From the NCBI GenBank assembly GCA_001598975.1, contig BBXU01001419.1, forward strand, positions 1 to 61,256: 61,256 bases of DNA. Reading direction: 5' to 3'. A program made the translations under genes and the position numbers. Under the pieces are notes generated by a model, which made no database searches, was not told the origin of the DNA, and saw only the letters and a program-made list of their open reading frames with translations. This DNA comes from Parachlorella kessleri. Taxonomy: Eukaryota; Chlorophyta; Trebouxiophyceae; Chlorellales; Chlorellaceae. Positions 48,001-59,400 of the stretch are shown one piece after another (the first letter of the stretch is position 1; each line of letters starts with the position of its first letter).

Positions 48001-49283
48001 ATACAGCGATGTACCCAATCCAGTTCTTCTTTTCTACGTCTGCAATCCTGTCGCGTGGGGGGTTTCCTTCTATGGAATCGCTGCTTAGTCTGTAGGCACC
48101 CTCAGTGGCATATATGTAAGACTTCTTCCTATCGGGATCGAGGCTATACCTGCAGAACAGTGGGTGGCATGACCTGTTTTATATTTGTGCGCGCGCCAGG
48201 GTCTGATAGCGCTTAGACCTGCAAGAGCCTACCCTTTAGACTTGCACAGCAATAGTTACACCACTGTGATGGTCTTCTGCCTGTCACCCTAGCAGGATGC
48301 TCTTGCATGAGTCCTGTGCTCCTGCCTGGCTGCTCCCAAGTGAGGATAACTCCTCTAAGGTAAAGATCGTTCGGTGCTTTAGCTGCAATCATGTGCACCT
48401 GTAACTGTATGGAGGCCTCCCCTTCCAGGATCCCATTTAATGCCAGGGACGGTGGAAAATGGCGCCTAGGCGCCATTTTCCACTTACAGGCCTGTAGGTG
48501 GACAATGGCATTCTCGCACCTGCGTGCCCTGGCCAAGGACGTGGGCAGGAGGGTCTTCTCTAACAGATCAGTGGGGTTGTCGAACCGGTTCTTGCCAAAA
48601 CTGCAGGTACCAAAACACAATGTCTGTTGAGCGTTGACCGACGCTTCCAGGTTGACACTGGCGTCATACTTCATAGCGAGATCGAGCTGTACTGATTTTA
48701 TTCTATTTGTCAATGACTAATGAAGCATCTCATATGAGAGGCAGGGATGAAGACAACAGTGCAGATGAAACACACTATCAACATATCTCCTTCACTCATG
48801 CACGACAACGAACCAGAACAGGTTGCTACCCGATAAACCATAACGTGTGGGCACCGCCCCAGGCCAATTTTGAAACCATATAGTACTCATAAAATGAGAC
48901 TTACAAGCGGGAGGAGGGGTCTCCAATGAAGCTGTCATAGGTGGCCTCTGCCAGCTCCCCATACATCAGGATGGTGGCGCGCAGGTCGCGGTCGAGGTGG
49001 TCGTTCCCTCGGGTAGGGAGAAGCCCTGGAACGATGATTACGGTGCTTGAGGGGTTACTTGGCTAGGAAGTGCACCACAGAACACCAGCTGGTGGACAAA
49101 ACAGAATCCCGCTGCCGCGATCTAGTGCTATGTATGGCATGCCTAGGCACACATGCACTTGTCCAGGTAGGTGCTTACCCTTCCACTTGTTGACGCCGCG
49201 CATCTCAAGGTGCTCGCCATTGTGGAAGGCTTGTGGCACCACTGGTGCCCGGGTTCGGGCAGTCCTGAGCCCCCGAGCTGCAC
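45089..49283 (-). CDS. Class 3 lipase / phospholipase A1-like enzyme, copy A (5' incomplete)
   Basis: Minus-strand exons 49179-49283, 48905-49025, 48520-48600, 47992-48149, 47704-47785, 47192-47306, 46438-46789, 46051-46208, 45698-45811 and 45089-45313 stay in phase. The protein shows the plant lipase-3/PLA1 order: LRATILMYGELAEATYDSFI, NWIGYIAVS, VVIAFRGTIT..EW, then the nucleophile elbow VTVTGHSLGGALATLAAYDV. ITFASPRVGNPAF follows, then NYRDVVPLVPG and the DVGPRHNLEVYLYMV segment. The likely catalytic triad is Ser in GHSLG, Asp in YRDVVP and His in RHNLE. The first visible exon begins with two bases of a split codon, so at least one 5' exon with the start is missing. Substrate is probably a glycerolipid. 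Copy B lies downstream on the same strand. Confidence 0.85.
47101..47187. repeat. 29-bp tandem repeat, three copies
   Basis: The unit contains agagccctgagcatttttgc and recurs at 47101, 47130 and 47159 with one or two changes. It lies in the lipase A intron directly after the splice donor at 47191. Confidence 0.9.
48452..48483. repeat. Perfect 32-bp palindrome
   Basis: The half-site gtggaaaatggcgcct (48452-48467) is followed at once by its exact inverse complement (48468-48483), with no spacer. It lies in a lipase A intron about 40 bp from the exon at 48520-48600. Confidence 0.95.
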
Positions 49284-50986
49284 CTGCAATACGCAGGGGG
49301 CAGCCAAAAAGACAAGGGTTTGGTACTACCGGCTTGTGCCGTGCCCCAAGCAGCCCTGCCGGCTACCACACCGTAGAGCAGCCCAACAGTGTACCCAGTT
49401 GTCTGTTCGGAACCCACTGGGTGCCACCCCTGAAGTTCTGCCAAGCTCTTGCAGCAGCTGGCACCCTGTACACCCCCATAGGTGTCATAAATTGTCGTGC
49501 TTGCAAGCGTCATACAACCCTTGCATGAACAAGTCACATTGCCGTGTTTCAGCTCGACGAGGAACTGTGCGCCGCCGAAACCCGAGTCCGACTCAGCAGC
49601 GCCGCTATCACTGACCTGCCGAGCTCGCCCGCCTGGGGCGGGCAAGCGACAATGGCAGCCTCGTTGGTGCCAAACTCGCACTGGTCATCCCCCGGCGCTC
49701 AGGAGTTTGCAGCAAAGCCCCTGATCGGAGCCGGAGAAGAGCCGTTGGGTATGCCATACTTGTGCCTAGATAGCACTACTAGCCAGGCTTGGGCAACCTC
49801 CCTTTAGGTGCGGACAGGCAGCAATCGGAGCCAAGGGTTCTTCAGTGCTGGCAGGAGGTGGTTGGTGCACACTTGTGTATGCTGGGCTAGCAAAAGAACA
49901 GTTGAATACAAAGGCCTCTTAAAAACGACCCGGCATTTGTAATGGTACTGGGCAAGCGTGGCTCAATACCATTTGGTACGGACCTAGGTCAGCAGGCGTG
50001 CTGACCTGGAGCAGGCACGGTTGCCAGCCTGTTCACCAAGTCCTTGTGAGGCGGTGCAAGTCTGATACAGATAATTGAGCCGGATGCTGCCTTGAGTGGG
50101 CACAGCACCTAAAGGCCTTTGCAAGGTGTACCCGTAGGAGGGGCTGGGTTGAAAAGGAGAAGAGCCCCGTCCAACACCCACTTCTCTACCTGCGACTTTC
50201 AAGGCCGTAAGAAGCTACTTCCCACCCCAACCCACTATCAGTATCCGTGGAACTTCCTCTGTGGACACAGCACGCGACCTTGGCAGGCAGCAGGGTGCTG
50301 CCCACCCCAGCAATAAGTGCACCACTTTGGGCAAGCGGATATTAGATCCACTGGAGCTAGCGGGCCACTTGAGAAGGGTGCTACCAGCGGCCAAGTCCCT
50401 CCCTGTACAACATCTGTCAGAGTTTAAAGGGGGCACCTGGCCAGACTTTGCGGCTCAACCTTGCTGTCTCTGCGAAGCAGGACAGCTCGGTCTCACAAAC
50501 AGTACATCCCAAAGATCAGTAAGCACTCACCGGTTCATGGTGCATGATGTATCGTAGCAAAACTCAGGGAAACAATTCAGCAGGCCACACAGATAGACAG
50601 ACACCGGAACAGGACCTCTTGCCAGGATAACTAAGAAAACTGAAGGGCAGCATATTTTGCGCAGAGGTCAACTCTGAAGGGAAAATATAAAGCGGACTGT
50701 CGAGTGTTCCAGGGTAGCATTTACGAGAGTCAGACTTTGGACTGGAAGGCCCACAGCTGGGGCGCTGCTAGCTTCCCGGGAGGCTTGGAAAGCTTCCTAA
50801 ACATGTGTAAGGATAGGCAGGCAAATCGCATACAGAGCCGCCTGTACCTGATGCCCTCTTCTCATACCTGGGGCCACCTCTCCCAATTAAGTAATCGCAC
50901 ACTGAGAAACCCAGGCATCACTGCCTGCCCACTGCTCAGTCCCAGGAAATTGGTCGGTCTCTCCGCCACTCACATGCTCTGCCTCC
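49284..50986. other. Region between lipase copies, 5' exon of copy A unresolved
   Basis: It should hold the first exon(s) and promoter of lipase A and the 3' region of lipase B. An open stretch near 49545-49690 reads plausibly on both strands but matches nothing I know. The rest shows no coding signature. Confidence 0.4.
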
Positions 50987-53900
50987 TCACTGGCCATAGG
51001 TGTCCTTCTTCCACTGGGAGAAGGCCTCGCACACCTGGGGCTGGTACCAGGCCTTGGGCACGTCAGGGCGCTTGTTCTCCAGCAGCCACTTGGACTCCAG
51101 GATCCAGTCGCCCTTGTTCAGTAGCACAGGGTCACGCTTGATGGTCCCACCCTTCTGGGCGCTCAGGTTCGCCACCATGTATAGGTACACCTGCGGCGGT
51201 CCGAGGGCATGGCAGGGCTGGGATGCGTGTCTCGTGAACGGGAGACTGCCGGAAGCGAGTGCAGCTGGGGAGGAGGTCACAGGGAGGGCCCGGCCCCCCC
51301 TATCGCAGGAGGGCAACACTGCGGCACCTTCTAGGTGCTCCCTAGACCGCAATGTGAACCTACTGTTGCCACAAATTCTTCAGCAAGGGGCTTCCAAGGC
51401 CCCCCAGGAGCATGCACGGACAGGCGCCTTACGGTGCACGAAAGAAGTTATAAAGCAACTCAAAGTCGAGGATCGGTGCCTGAGGAGTCGTACCTCCAAG
51501 TTGTGGCGGGGGCCCACATCCTTGCGCTCCAGCACACGCATGGGCCGCTTGGCGTTGTTAGGGGAGCCCTCAACATAGGTGATGTCATCGGTGGTCACTG
51601 TCCACTGCAGGCAGCACAGGAAGGCAGGCAAGGTTTGGGGTGGGAAGGGAGGCGGGTAGCAGCTTGTGCCTGCAGTTGCAATGTGTCGGTGGTACTTTGT
51701 ACCAGGCGTCCATGTGCCTACAGAAGCAAAGCATGCTGCTGTGACCATGCAAGCTCTGCTGTACCAGGGAAAAAAGCAATCGATCGCAGTCATGGCTCTG
51801 CTGCGCAGCTGAGCCTGGGGGCCCCTTCCCGCCCTGCACGACCATACCACCTTCGCACCTCTGGGTCGGTGTGCTCGTACGACCAGTCGCCGAGCACAGG
51901 AACCTTGGAGAGGCCCCAGTTGAGGAACTTGAGCACGGTGCCCACGCCGTCGCCCGGAGCCCTGGCGTCGATGCCTGCCAGGATGAGTGTCTTGACCACA
52001 GCGGTGCCGAGGATCCCTGCACCAGTGATATGCCTATTAGTGAACTGCTGTACATGTAGGTGGTCTGCTGTTCCAGGTTGCCTGGCCTGTTACCCGCCAT
52101 GCCATGCTGCTAAGATATAAACCCTTGGGACAGCACTAGGCCTTGTGACGAGCCTGATGTCAGAGCACCCCCTTGCTTAATGCTCCCCGACTGCGGAAAT
52201 GAAGGAAGCACCCGTGGACGCACAAGGGTCATCTGTAACACCGTGTGGACCCGACACACTCTGTGGTTACGCAGACATCACTCTGTTGCCCAAGGCTCCT
52301 TGCCGCCACCCTGCAGCCAGTCACAATGGCGCCACAACACAGCTCAAACCTGCCGGCGCGCCTACCTGGCACTTGTGGGACCACATCCCTGTAGTTGACA
52401 ACCCGCAGCATCTTCACGCCAGCCTTCTTCACCCCGGCTTTCCAGTCTGGGTTGCCCACACGCGGCGAAGCAAAGGTGATGGCTGACACATGGATCTTGT
52501 CCCGGATCTTCACTCCCTGCTTGGCCATCGTGTCCCTGATGGTGCCAGGGCCGGTTGCATTGAGGCGCAGCCCCACATCATAGGCTGCCAGGCTGGCCAG
52601 CGCGCCGCCCAGGCTGTGGCCCGTCACTGTGACGGAGCCAACTGAGGTGTTATACTTGCGCAGAATGGCCTCCAAAGCCCGGCGCACCGTCTGCGGGGAT
52701 GAGGGGTAACAGGACACTTAGGATCAGAACAAAAGATGCTTGGTGGGCGGTGGACCAGCGATTGGGCTGCTCATGAGGCTGACCAGGGGAGTCAAGCGCA
52801 GCAACTACATAGTGCAATATAAGACCCAGCTGCTGGCAGCGCGCGTCTCAAAGGAAAGACCTGCTGGCCTGCTACAAACTGTACCGTACAATACAGTACA
52901 GGCTCATGCTGGCAGAATAGACAGCAGAATCGGAGGTGGTGGACAGGAGCAGCAATGATCAGGGAATCGCAGCCGCAGCTCCCGGCGGGATATTTCCACA
53001 TTCCGCCTTTCCGTCAACCTTAAGTAAGCAGTTGCTCTCCTGGCGCCACCAATAGCAGCTGGACACGCAGGGGCACAGCAGCTGGGCAAGTGTAGATGCA
53101 GCTGTCCACGAACGCACCGCACGAGGAGAGTCCAGGTCGTGGTCACCAGACTCCCAATAGGTGGCCCTAAAGCCCTCGTGCACCTTGCCTCCCAGCCCAG
53201 GAGTGCGAGGGTCCCACTCAACCAGCCTGGCAATGGGAGGGAGGGGGGGTGGGGGGGGGGCATGACTCACCATGCCCAAAACCTGCGAGACAAGCCTTTG
53301 TATGCAGAGAGGAGCACCAGGAACAACATGGCAACTTGTTGTAAGCAAGCGCAGTATGGCACCGGGCAGCTACCGTGCTACAGTAAGTGTAGGTGAGGAG
53401 GCCGCAAGGGCAGGTCCCATCAATCCCCGGGGGGGGGGGGTAGGGGAGGGGGGGTAGATCACAGGGTGGGGTACCTAGCACCCAACCTTGCCTACTCTCA
53501 TATTCTGGCGGCATTTGTGCGGTTAGTGGTACCAAGTAGTGGTGCTACGCAAGGAGGTGATTGCTTGGTCCGCAAAGCCTCAGAACAGACCTGTCGCCGA
53601 AGACGTTAGTCTTCCACTCGCCGCCCGTGATGGTGCCCCGGAACATGATGGCAACGTCCCGCATCCCATCCTCTGCAGCCAAGGGACGCCAGGTGGGACT
53701 CCTGAGCAGACCACGCTAGAGCTGCACAAGCCCCTTCACAGGCATCAGCTTGCCTCAAGCAGCCGATTTCCTGCCTCACTTCCTGACATGTCCTAGCCCC
53801 CGCCTTGTGCTTCCAACCCTTCAGCAACCAGCAGCAAAAGGTGCTAGCACGTCCCTGGTGGGGGCCTTGGGGAGGACTCACCTGCCTCCCTTGACACTGC

Positions 53901-55300
53901 GATGTAGCCGATCCAGTTCTTGTTCTGTGGGTCAGCAATCCGGTCGGGGGAGGGGTTGCCCTCCTTGGATTCGTCGTCCAGCTTGTAGGCACCCTCCGTG
54001 GCAAACATGTATGCCTCCTCCACGTTGGGAAGGAGCTCATACCTGGGTGGCAGGAGATACAAGACAAGTTGGGCGAGGTGCGTGTCAAGAGAGCATATAT
54101 CTTGGGTGAAGATGATGGACTTTCCACATGTCCTGGCCAGGGGGGTATCTCCGTGCAAGAGGCCCACTGCAGCCCCAACAGCGTGCCCGGGCCGGCGCAG
54201 GAAACAACGGAGCTTGCCGTCAACTCCTGGACCACAAGGACCGCTTGGCGGCCTCTATGAGGGAGGCAGCATCACTTGCATGATAAACTTAGAGAGAGGG
54301 CAGCAAGGCCAGCACCCAGCACACTATGGTTGCAGTTATGGCTCAGGGCCGGAAACGTGCTGAGTTTTTTTGGTAGATAGACCTCCAATGCCAGGGTTCG
54401 TCTGTAGGCTCACCACTCCTATCGCGCGCGACCAACGATCTTAAAAGAAAAAAAAATCAAATGGGCCAGGTAACGGCAGTCCAACAAACCTGCGTGCCTT
54501 GGACTGAGGCAGCAGGATGTCTGGGTACAAGTCCGCCGGTTTCTCAAAGCGGTTCTTGCCAAAACTGCAGGCGGTATGTAAGGGACACACCAACTTTCAG
54601 CTGGAACCCTGGCTGTTCAGTGGGGTCCTGCCCTGCGTCTCGGCCGGCTTGGCAGGCTGAACCTGTCGTGAGGCGCTGCATGGTAGCTGGTCAGCCGCTT
54701 TGTCGCAATAAGGTTGCGTGCACCCTCCAGGAGACCCCCATCGACATTGGATGCCCACAAAACCGTGGTGAAGGCCAGTTGCGCAGACACTTCGGCCAGG
54801 TAGACCGCTGCCTGCCAGCTCAGCACACATGTGCCAGCCTTGACTGTGCGCTAGCAGCAGTGCAAGGCAGGCGGCTCAGTAGTACCCGAGAACAAGCGAC
54901 TCACAAGCGCGAGGAGGGGTCCCCAATGAAGCTGTCGTATGTGACCTCCGCCATCTCGCCATACATTAGGATGGTGTCGCGCAGGTCAGGGGCGATGGTG
55001 TCGTTGTCCTTAGTCGGCAGCAGTCCTGCAAGGTTGGACATGCATGCGCAGGTCAAAGAGGCAGAGCAGCAGCCAGGGCCATGCTCAAGCCCAGAGTGGA
55101 CAGCCCTGCACAGAAACACCATATTCGGCCAGGCACAGGGCTGGCTGGAAACCTCACGAACCCTCCGCAGTAGTGCCTACCTTGCCAGTCGTTGCTGCCA
55201 CGAAGCTCAAGCTGCCGAGCCTCGCTGGTTCCAGCCTTGGTGGCAACCTCTCGCAAAGCCGTTGCCAGCACAGGAGCAGCGCTGAGCCTCCGGGCTTTTC
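50987..55300 (-). CDS. Class 3 lipase / phospholipase A1-like enzyme, copy B (5' incomplete)
   Basis: Ten minus-strand exons, 55181-55300, 54905-55025, 54490-54564, 53882-54042, 53591-53672, 53118-53226, 52366-52690, 51859-52016, 51494-51604 and 50987-51190, keep phase over 488 codons. It is a clear paralogue of copy A, with the same intron phases and near-identical exon lengths. Key segments are LRDTILMYGEMAEVTYDSFI, NWIGYIAVSREA, VAIMFRGTITGGEW, VTVTGHSLGGALASLAAYDV, ITFASPRVGNPDW, NYRDVVPQVPG and DVGPRHNLEVYLYMVA. The triad is Ser (GHSLG), Asp (YRDVVP) and His (RHNLE). Relative to copy A the nucleophile exon is 27 nt shorter, losing nine residues of a loop. The first exon is missing, as in copy A. 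No N-terminal targeting signal can be judged. Confidence 0.85.
53235..53459. repeat. Two poly-G tracts within lipase B intron
   Basis: Plus-strand G runs lie at about 53235-53260 and 53427-53456. On the coding (minus) strand the first run is the C-rich polypyrimidine tract just before the acceptor at 53227. Both tracts could form G-quadruplexes on the plus strand. Confidence 0.7.
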
Positions 55301-56460
55301 CTGCAGTACAGCAATTTCTAGCTCTAGGGTCAGTACAGGGGACAGTGCTTCCACAGTGGAGTGGGATCACACGCTCTACGTCCTGAGCGGTGCACAACCT
55401 GTTGCAGGCCATCGACCTGCAGCATGTTGCTCCCCTGGAAGGCAGTAACGGGCACCCCAATGTGGTATGGCCCTAGGCAGTGTCAGACCATAGGGTCAAG
55501 CGGATCGGGGGGCACGAGAAACGCGTCAAAGGTGCCAAGTGCAGACTGACCTGCTGGGACGACACGCCTGATGCGCTGGAGAGCAGTCTTGGCAGGTGCC
55601 AAGGAAGCAGGGCGCAAGGCAACCCCCACGCGATCATGGGCCAGCAGCACAGCTCCTGTTCGGAGCTGAAGAAGGGCAGTTGGGTGTGCCATTTCCGCTT
55701 TTGATGAACCCTACTAGCGGTGTGCTCAGCAGCACTGCAGGAAGGGGGTAGAGCCAACACTGACGAGCCTGTGCCAGTGGGTGTGATCGGAGGTGGCCAC
55801 TGTCACCCAGGAAACTCCAACTGTGGCTGCAGAAGGAGCCTAGGCGTGTTAAAGGGGCCCCTGGGCCTGGGCATTCTGACACGTTTTCACAGTACCGGTA
55901 CCACACCCGCCTTTGTGATAAGGATCTAGGTCCCAGCTGCACATTGGGTGTGGGGATGATCAGCTAGACATCTACCTCATGCACGATTGAGTTCCTGAAC
56001 CAGTGCTGTCCAGCTGGGTGCTCAGTGTGGTCACTGCAGAAAGCAGAGACGGCTCAACCTGGGTTATTATTCCGGTGAACACCGTTGGGCAAAATCTTGA
56101 AGTACAAGTGCACTAAGAGTTGACCACGACAAACAACCGCGGGTGCATGTGGAGGAACCAGCAACTTGTGCATAAGGGTGTGTTGCCTATGAACTGAACC
56201 ACAGGCCAATCCTTGCAGTCCTACCAGAGCTTGAAAGTCGCAGTACCCTCCTTGACTGCCGGAGGACTGCAACACCGGCCATTCATGATTGCCCACTGAC
56301 ATGGGGCAGGACGACAGGACAGTACTCAGCAAAGGCTCCCAAACTTCGCCCAAGCTCACTCGATTCAGTGTAATGTTTATTCCTCTTTCTTCTGTCAGTA
56401 GTTATATCTTCAGTCATATTTGCGAATGGTTGCCATTTCTGGTTTGTTCTGAGACTAGAC
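55301..56460. other. Divergent intergenic region
   Basis: Lipase B (-) and the ABC1K gene (+) read away from this interval. It must hold the missing 5' exon(s) of both, but no frame is convincing. I see no repeat or RNA gene. Confidence 0.45.
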
Positions 56461-59400
56461 TCTAAGAGCACAGATTGCATTCACCGCCGAGCTCTTCCAT
56501 GCTGACGAGCAGACAGTGGCTGGACTTCGGTCCAAGGTAGGCATGGCTGCTTTCCCAGGATCCTCCGGTTCACAAGTGTCTAGCCTTGAGGTCAGGGTTA
56601 CTTCGACTTTGCTTAGCACGGGTGTGGCTTTATTCACGCAGAAGTGCTGTGGTGCGTGTAAACGAGATGGGTGGTAGCGAGGTATTGCTCCCACCAACTG
56701 TGGTTCAGGTCCCCCCTGAGGCTTTCACGGCGCCCAGGATGGGTTGCAGCAAGCACGGCTCGTACAAGCCCTCGAATGCGTCCGCTGGCACCAGGAGATT
56801 CTGCCAATGACGTGATAAGCAGGCAGCACCAGCAGCAGCAGCAGCCTGTGGAGCTCCCGCCGCCACCCCAGCTGCAGCCACTGCCTGCAAACAAGGACGC
56901 CATACTGATGGTGTATCAGGGCCCCAGCAACGGGTCCAGCACACCAAAACTACCACAGTCCGCCGCAACCAGTGCCACGGTGGTCAACATCGCAAGTTCA
57001 CAGCAGGCTGTTCAGCCAGCAGCAGTGGTTGCGCGCACAGCCAGCGGGGCTACCGGTGTTGGATTTGTTGGCAATGGCACTGCCACCACAAATGCTACCA
57101 GCTTCGATGGGAGGGCTAGAGGCCCACCGGCGGTTCCACCCCAACAGAGGCTGCCGCCTGCGGCAGCCTCGCAATCTGCTGCTTCTGGGCAGGCTAGCCG
57201 AGGTTTCCGGCGCAACATGATGGTTGCTGGCTTTGAGGCAGGTGAGGCCCGCTGCTAGGCCTCACTAGTTGTAGCGCAAGCTGGCACGCTGGACCTGGCT
57301 TGGTAGTGGATACAGTGCCTTCACCGAGGAGCTCTTACTCTGCCTTCATCAAGGCAAATGTGGCATGGCAGCTGGAGACACAACTGACCTGCTGGGTGCC
57401 CTACGTGGCCATGCAGATACCTCACCAGAGATCCCGCTGGATGACAGCTACGCTTGGGCTCAGGAGTCATACAGCAAGCAGCGGCGGGCCGCCGACACCT
57501 GGAGCTTTGTGTTGACCCTGCGAGCCAGGCTGTTCTTGCTGGACAAGCCTTGGACATACCCAGGTGGGTGATCTGGATCAGGGTGTGGTCCTCACTGCAG
57601 TTAGTTGTGTTACCGAATCCGACTCCTCATGGCTCTGCAGTGCGCATTGGAAGCCTGCCTGCGGCTACGGCAGGCTGGTCATCTTGCTGTGTGGTTTGCG
57701 CAGCAGCGTGACACCCTTCGCAAGGGAACTGGTGCCAGTGTGAAACAGACAGAGGATGTGGCAGGTTTGAAGGCAGGTCTACAAGACATGACAAGGCCGC
57801 CCCTGGCAGCCTGGTCGACCCCCAAAAGTGCCCTGCTGGGAAATGCAGGTGGCATGACAGATGAGAGGCGCCTGGCGCGCACCCGCGCCCTGGCTGTCTG
57901 GGTGAGGGAGCGGCTGCTGCAGCTGGGCCCAACCTTCATCAAGCTGGGCCAGCTGTTTAGCACACGCAGCGACCTGTTCCCTGCAGAGTTCACAGAGGAG
58001 CTCTCAAAGCTGCAGGTAGAGCAGGCCGCAGCAGGGTCAGCCATGGGGTGGCTGGCTCGGTCGTGGGCTAGCAGCAAGGCGATGCGTAGCAGCAGCAAGG
58101 CTAGCTAGGTGTGGCAGCCGCGTTGGTCATGTGTAGCAGCAGGGCCACGTGTGGCCAAGACGTGAGCTGTGGGCTGACTAAGGCCTGGGGTGGGTTGTAT
58201 TGATGGCTTGCAGGCGCTGCTGCGAGTACTGGCTTTCCTCAGCTATGCGTGATGCCTGGCATTCGTTGTAGCCATTTGGCCCTCCTGCTCCATATCATGT
58301 TCCAATGCCAATGTGGCCCAGCCACCGCGTCCCTCAACGACCTTGTCCCCTTGTCCCATACATTTTGTTGCAAGGCGTGCGACCAAGACCAGTCTGTTTG
58401 TGGTCCCCAACACTGCCTGCAGGACAGGGTGCCCGCGTTTGGTGCCAGCAAGGTGCAGGCCATCCTCCAGCGCGAGCTGGGTGCCCCGCCCAGTGTGCTG
58501 TTCCGGGACTTTGGCCCCCGCCCCATCGCCGCAGCCAGCCTGGGGCAGGTCCACCTGGCAAGGCTGCACAGCGGGGAGCAGGTGGTAGTCAAGGTGAGCA
58601 GTGTGGAAGCAGGAGTTGGATAGGGACTATGGCGGTTGGGACAAGCAGGGGTGCGCAGTGAGGAGCTCACAGCCTTGGGCAGTAACGCTGGGCAGGGGAA
58701 AGTGCGCAGTGAGGAGCGGGCGGTGGTCAGGCCTGAGGGGAGGGCTGGTTGTCATCTGGAGGCACATGTACAAGTTGTGGAGTCCAGGGCTCCTGAGAAA
58801 GGCCTGGCAGGTGAGAACCTTGTCAATAAGAGGGACGTCATGGCCTCCCATAGTCACAATGCTGTAGTGGACACTGCTGTTCAAGGCGGACCTCTCCCAG
58901 TAGCAAAGGCTGCTCTGGACTGGAACTGGCGTGGCGGTGAAGCCGTGGTGGCTTTGTCTGACCCTTGTAGGTCCAGCGGCCAGGCCTTAAGCAGTTGTTT
59001 GACATTGACCTAGAGAACCTGCGTCAAGTGGCGGAGCAGCTGGACAGGCAGGATGAGAGTGGCAGGCGCGACTTTGCCGCCATCTACCAGGTAAGGCGGC
59101 GGGCAGCGTGGCCCTCCTGAGTCATCAGGGGCGTTGCAGCTGCTGTGCGCTAAGCTCTCATTGACGATTTTTCGTGGCTTGAGCTGGCGTGGAGGCAGCC
59201 TGTGACAAGGTACCACAGCAAGCAGTGTTGTTGCTGCCATGGTTGGTCTGGAGGACAGTAAGATTGGGAACACTTGAGGTGCTACAGTGTGCTGCTGGCG
59301 CTCAGTCTTCCAATATCCATAGCTTACTTCTGCAGGAGTGCGCCACCATCCTGTATCAGGAGATTGATTACATCAATGAGGGCAGGAACGCCGACAGGTG

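Noticed and set aside
49544..49807. Plus-strand frame with a plausible exon near 49555
   Set aside because: No partner exons or family match; equally open on the minus strand.
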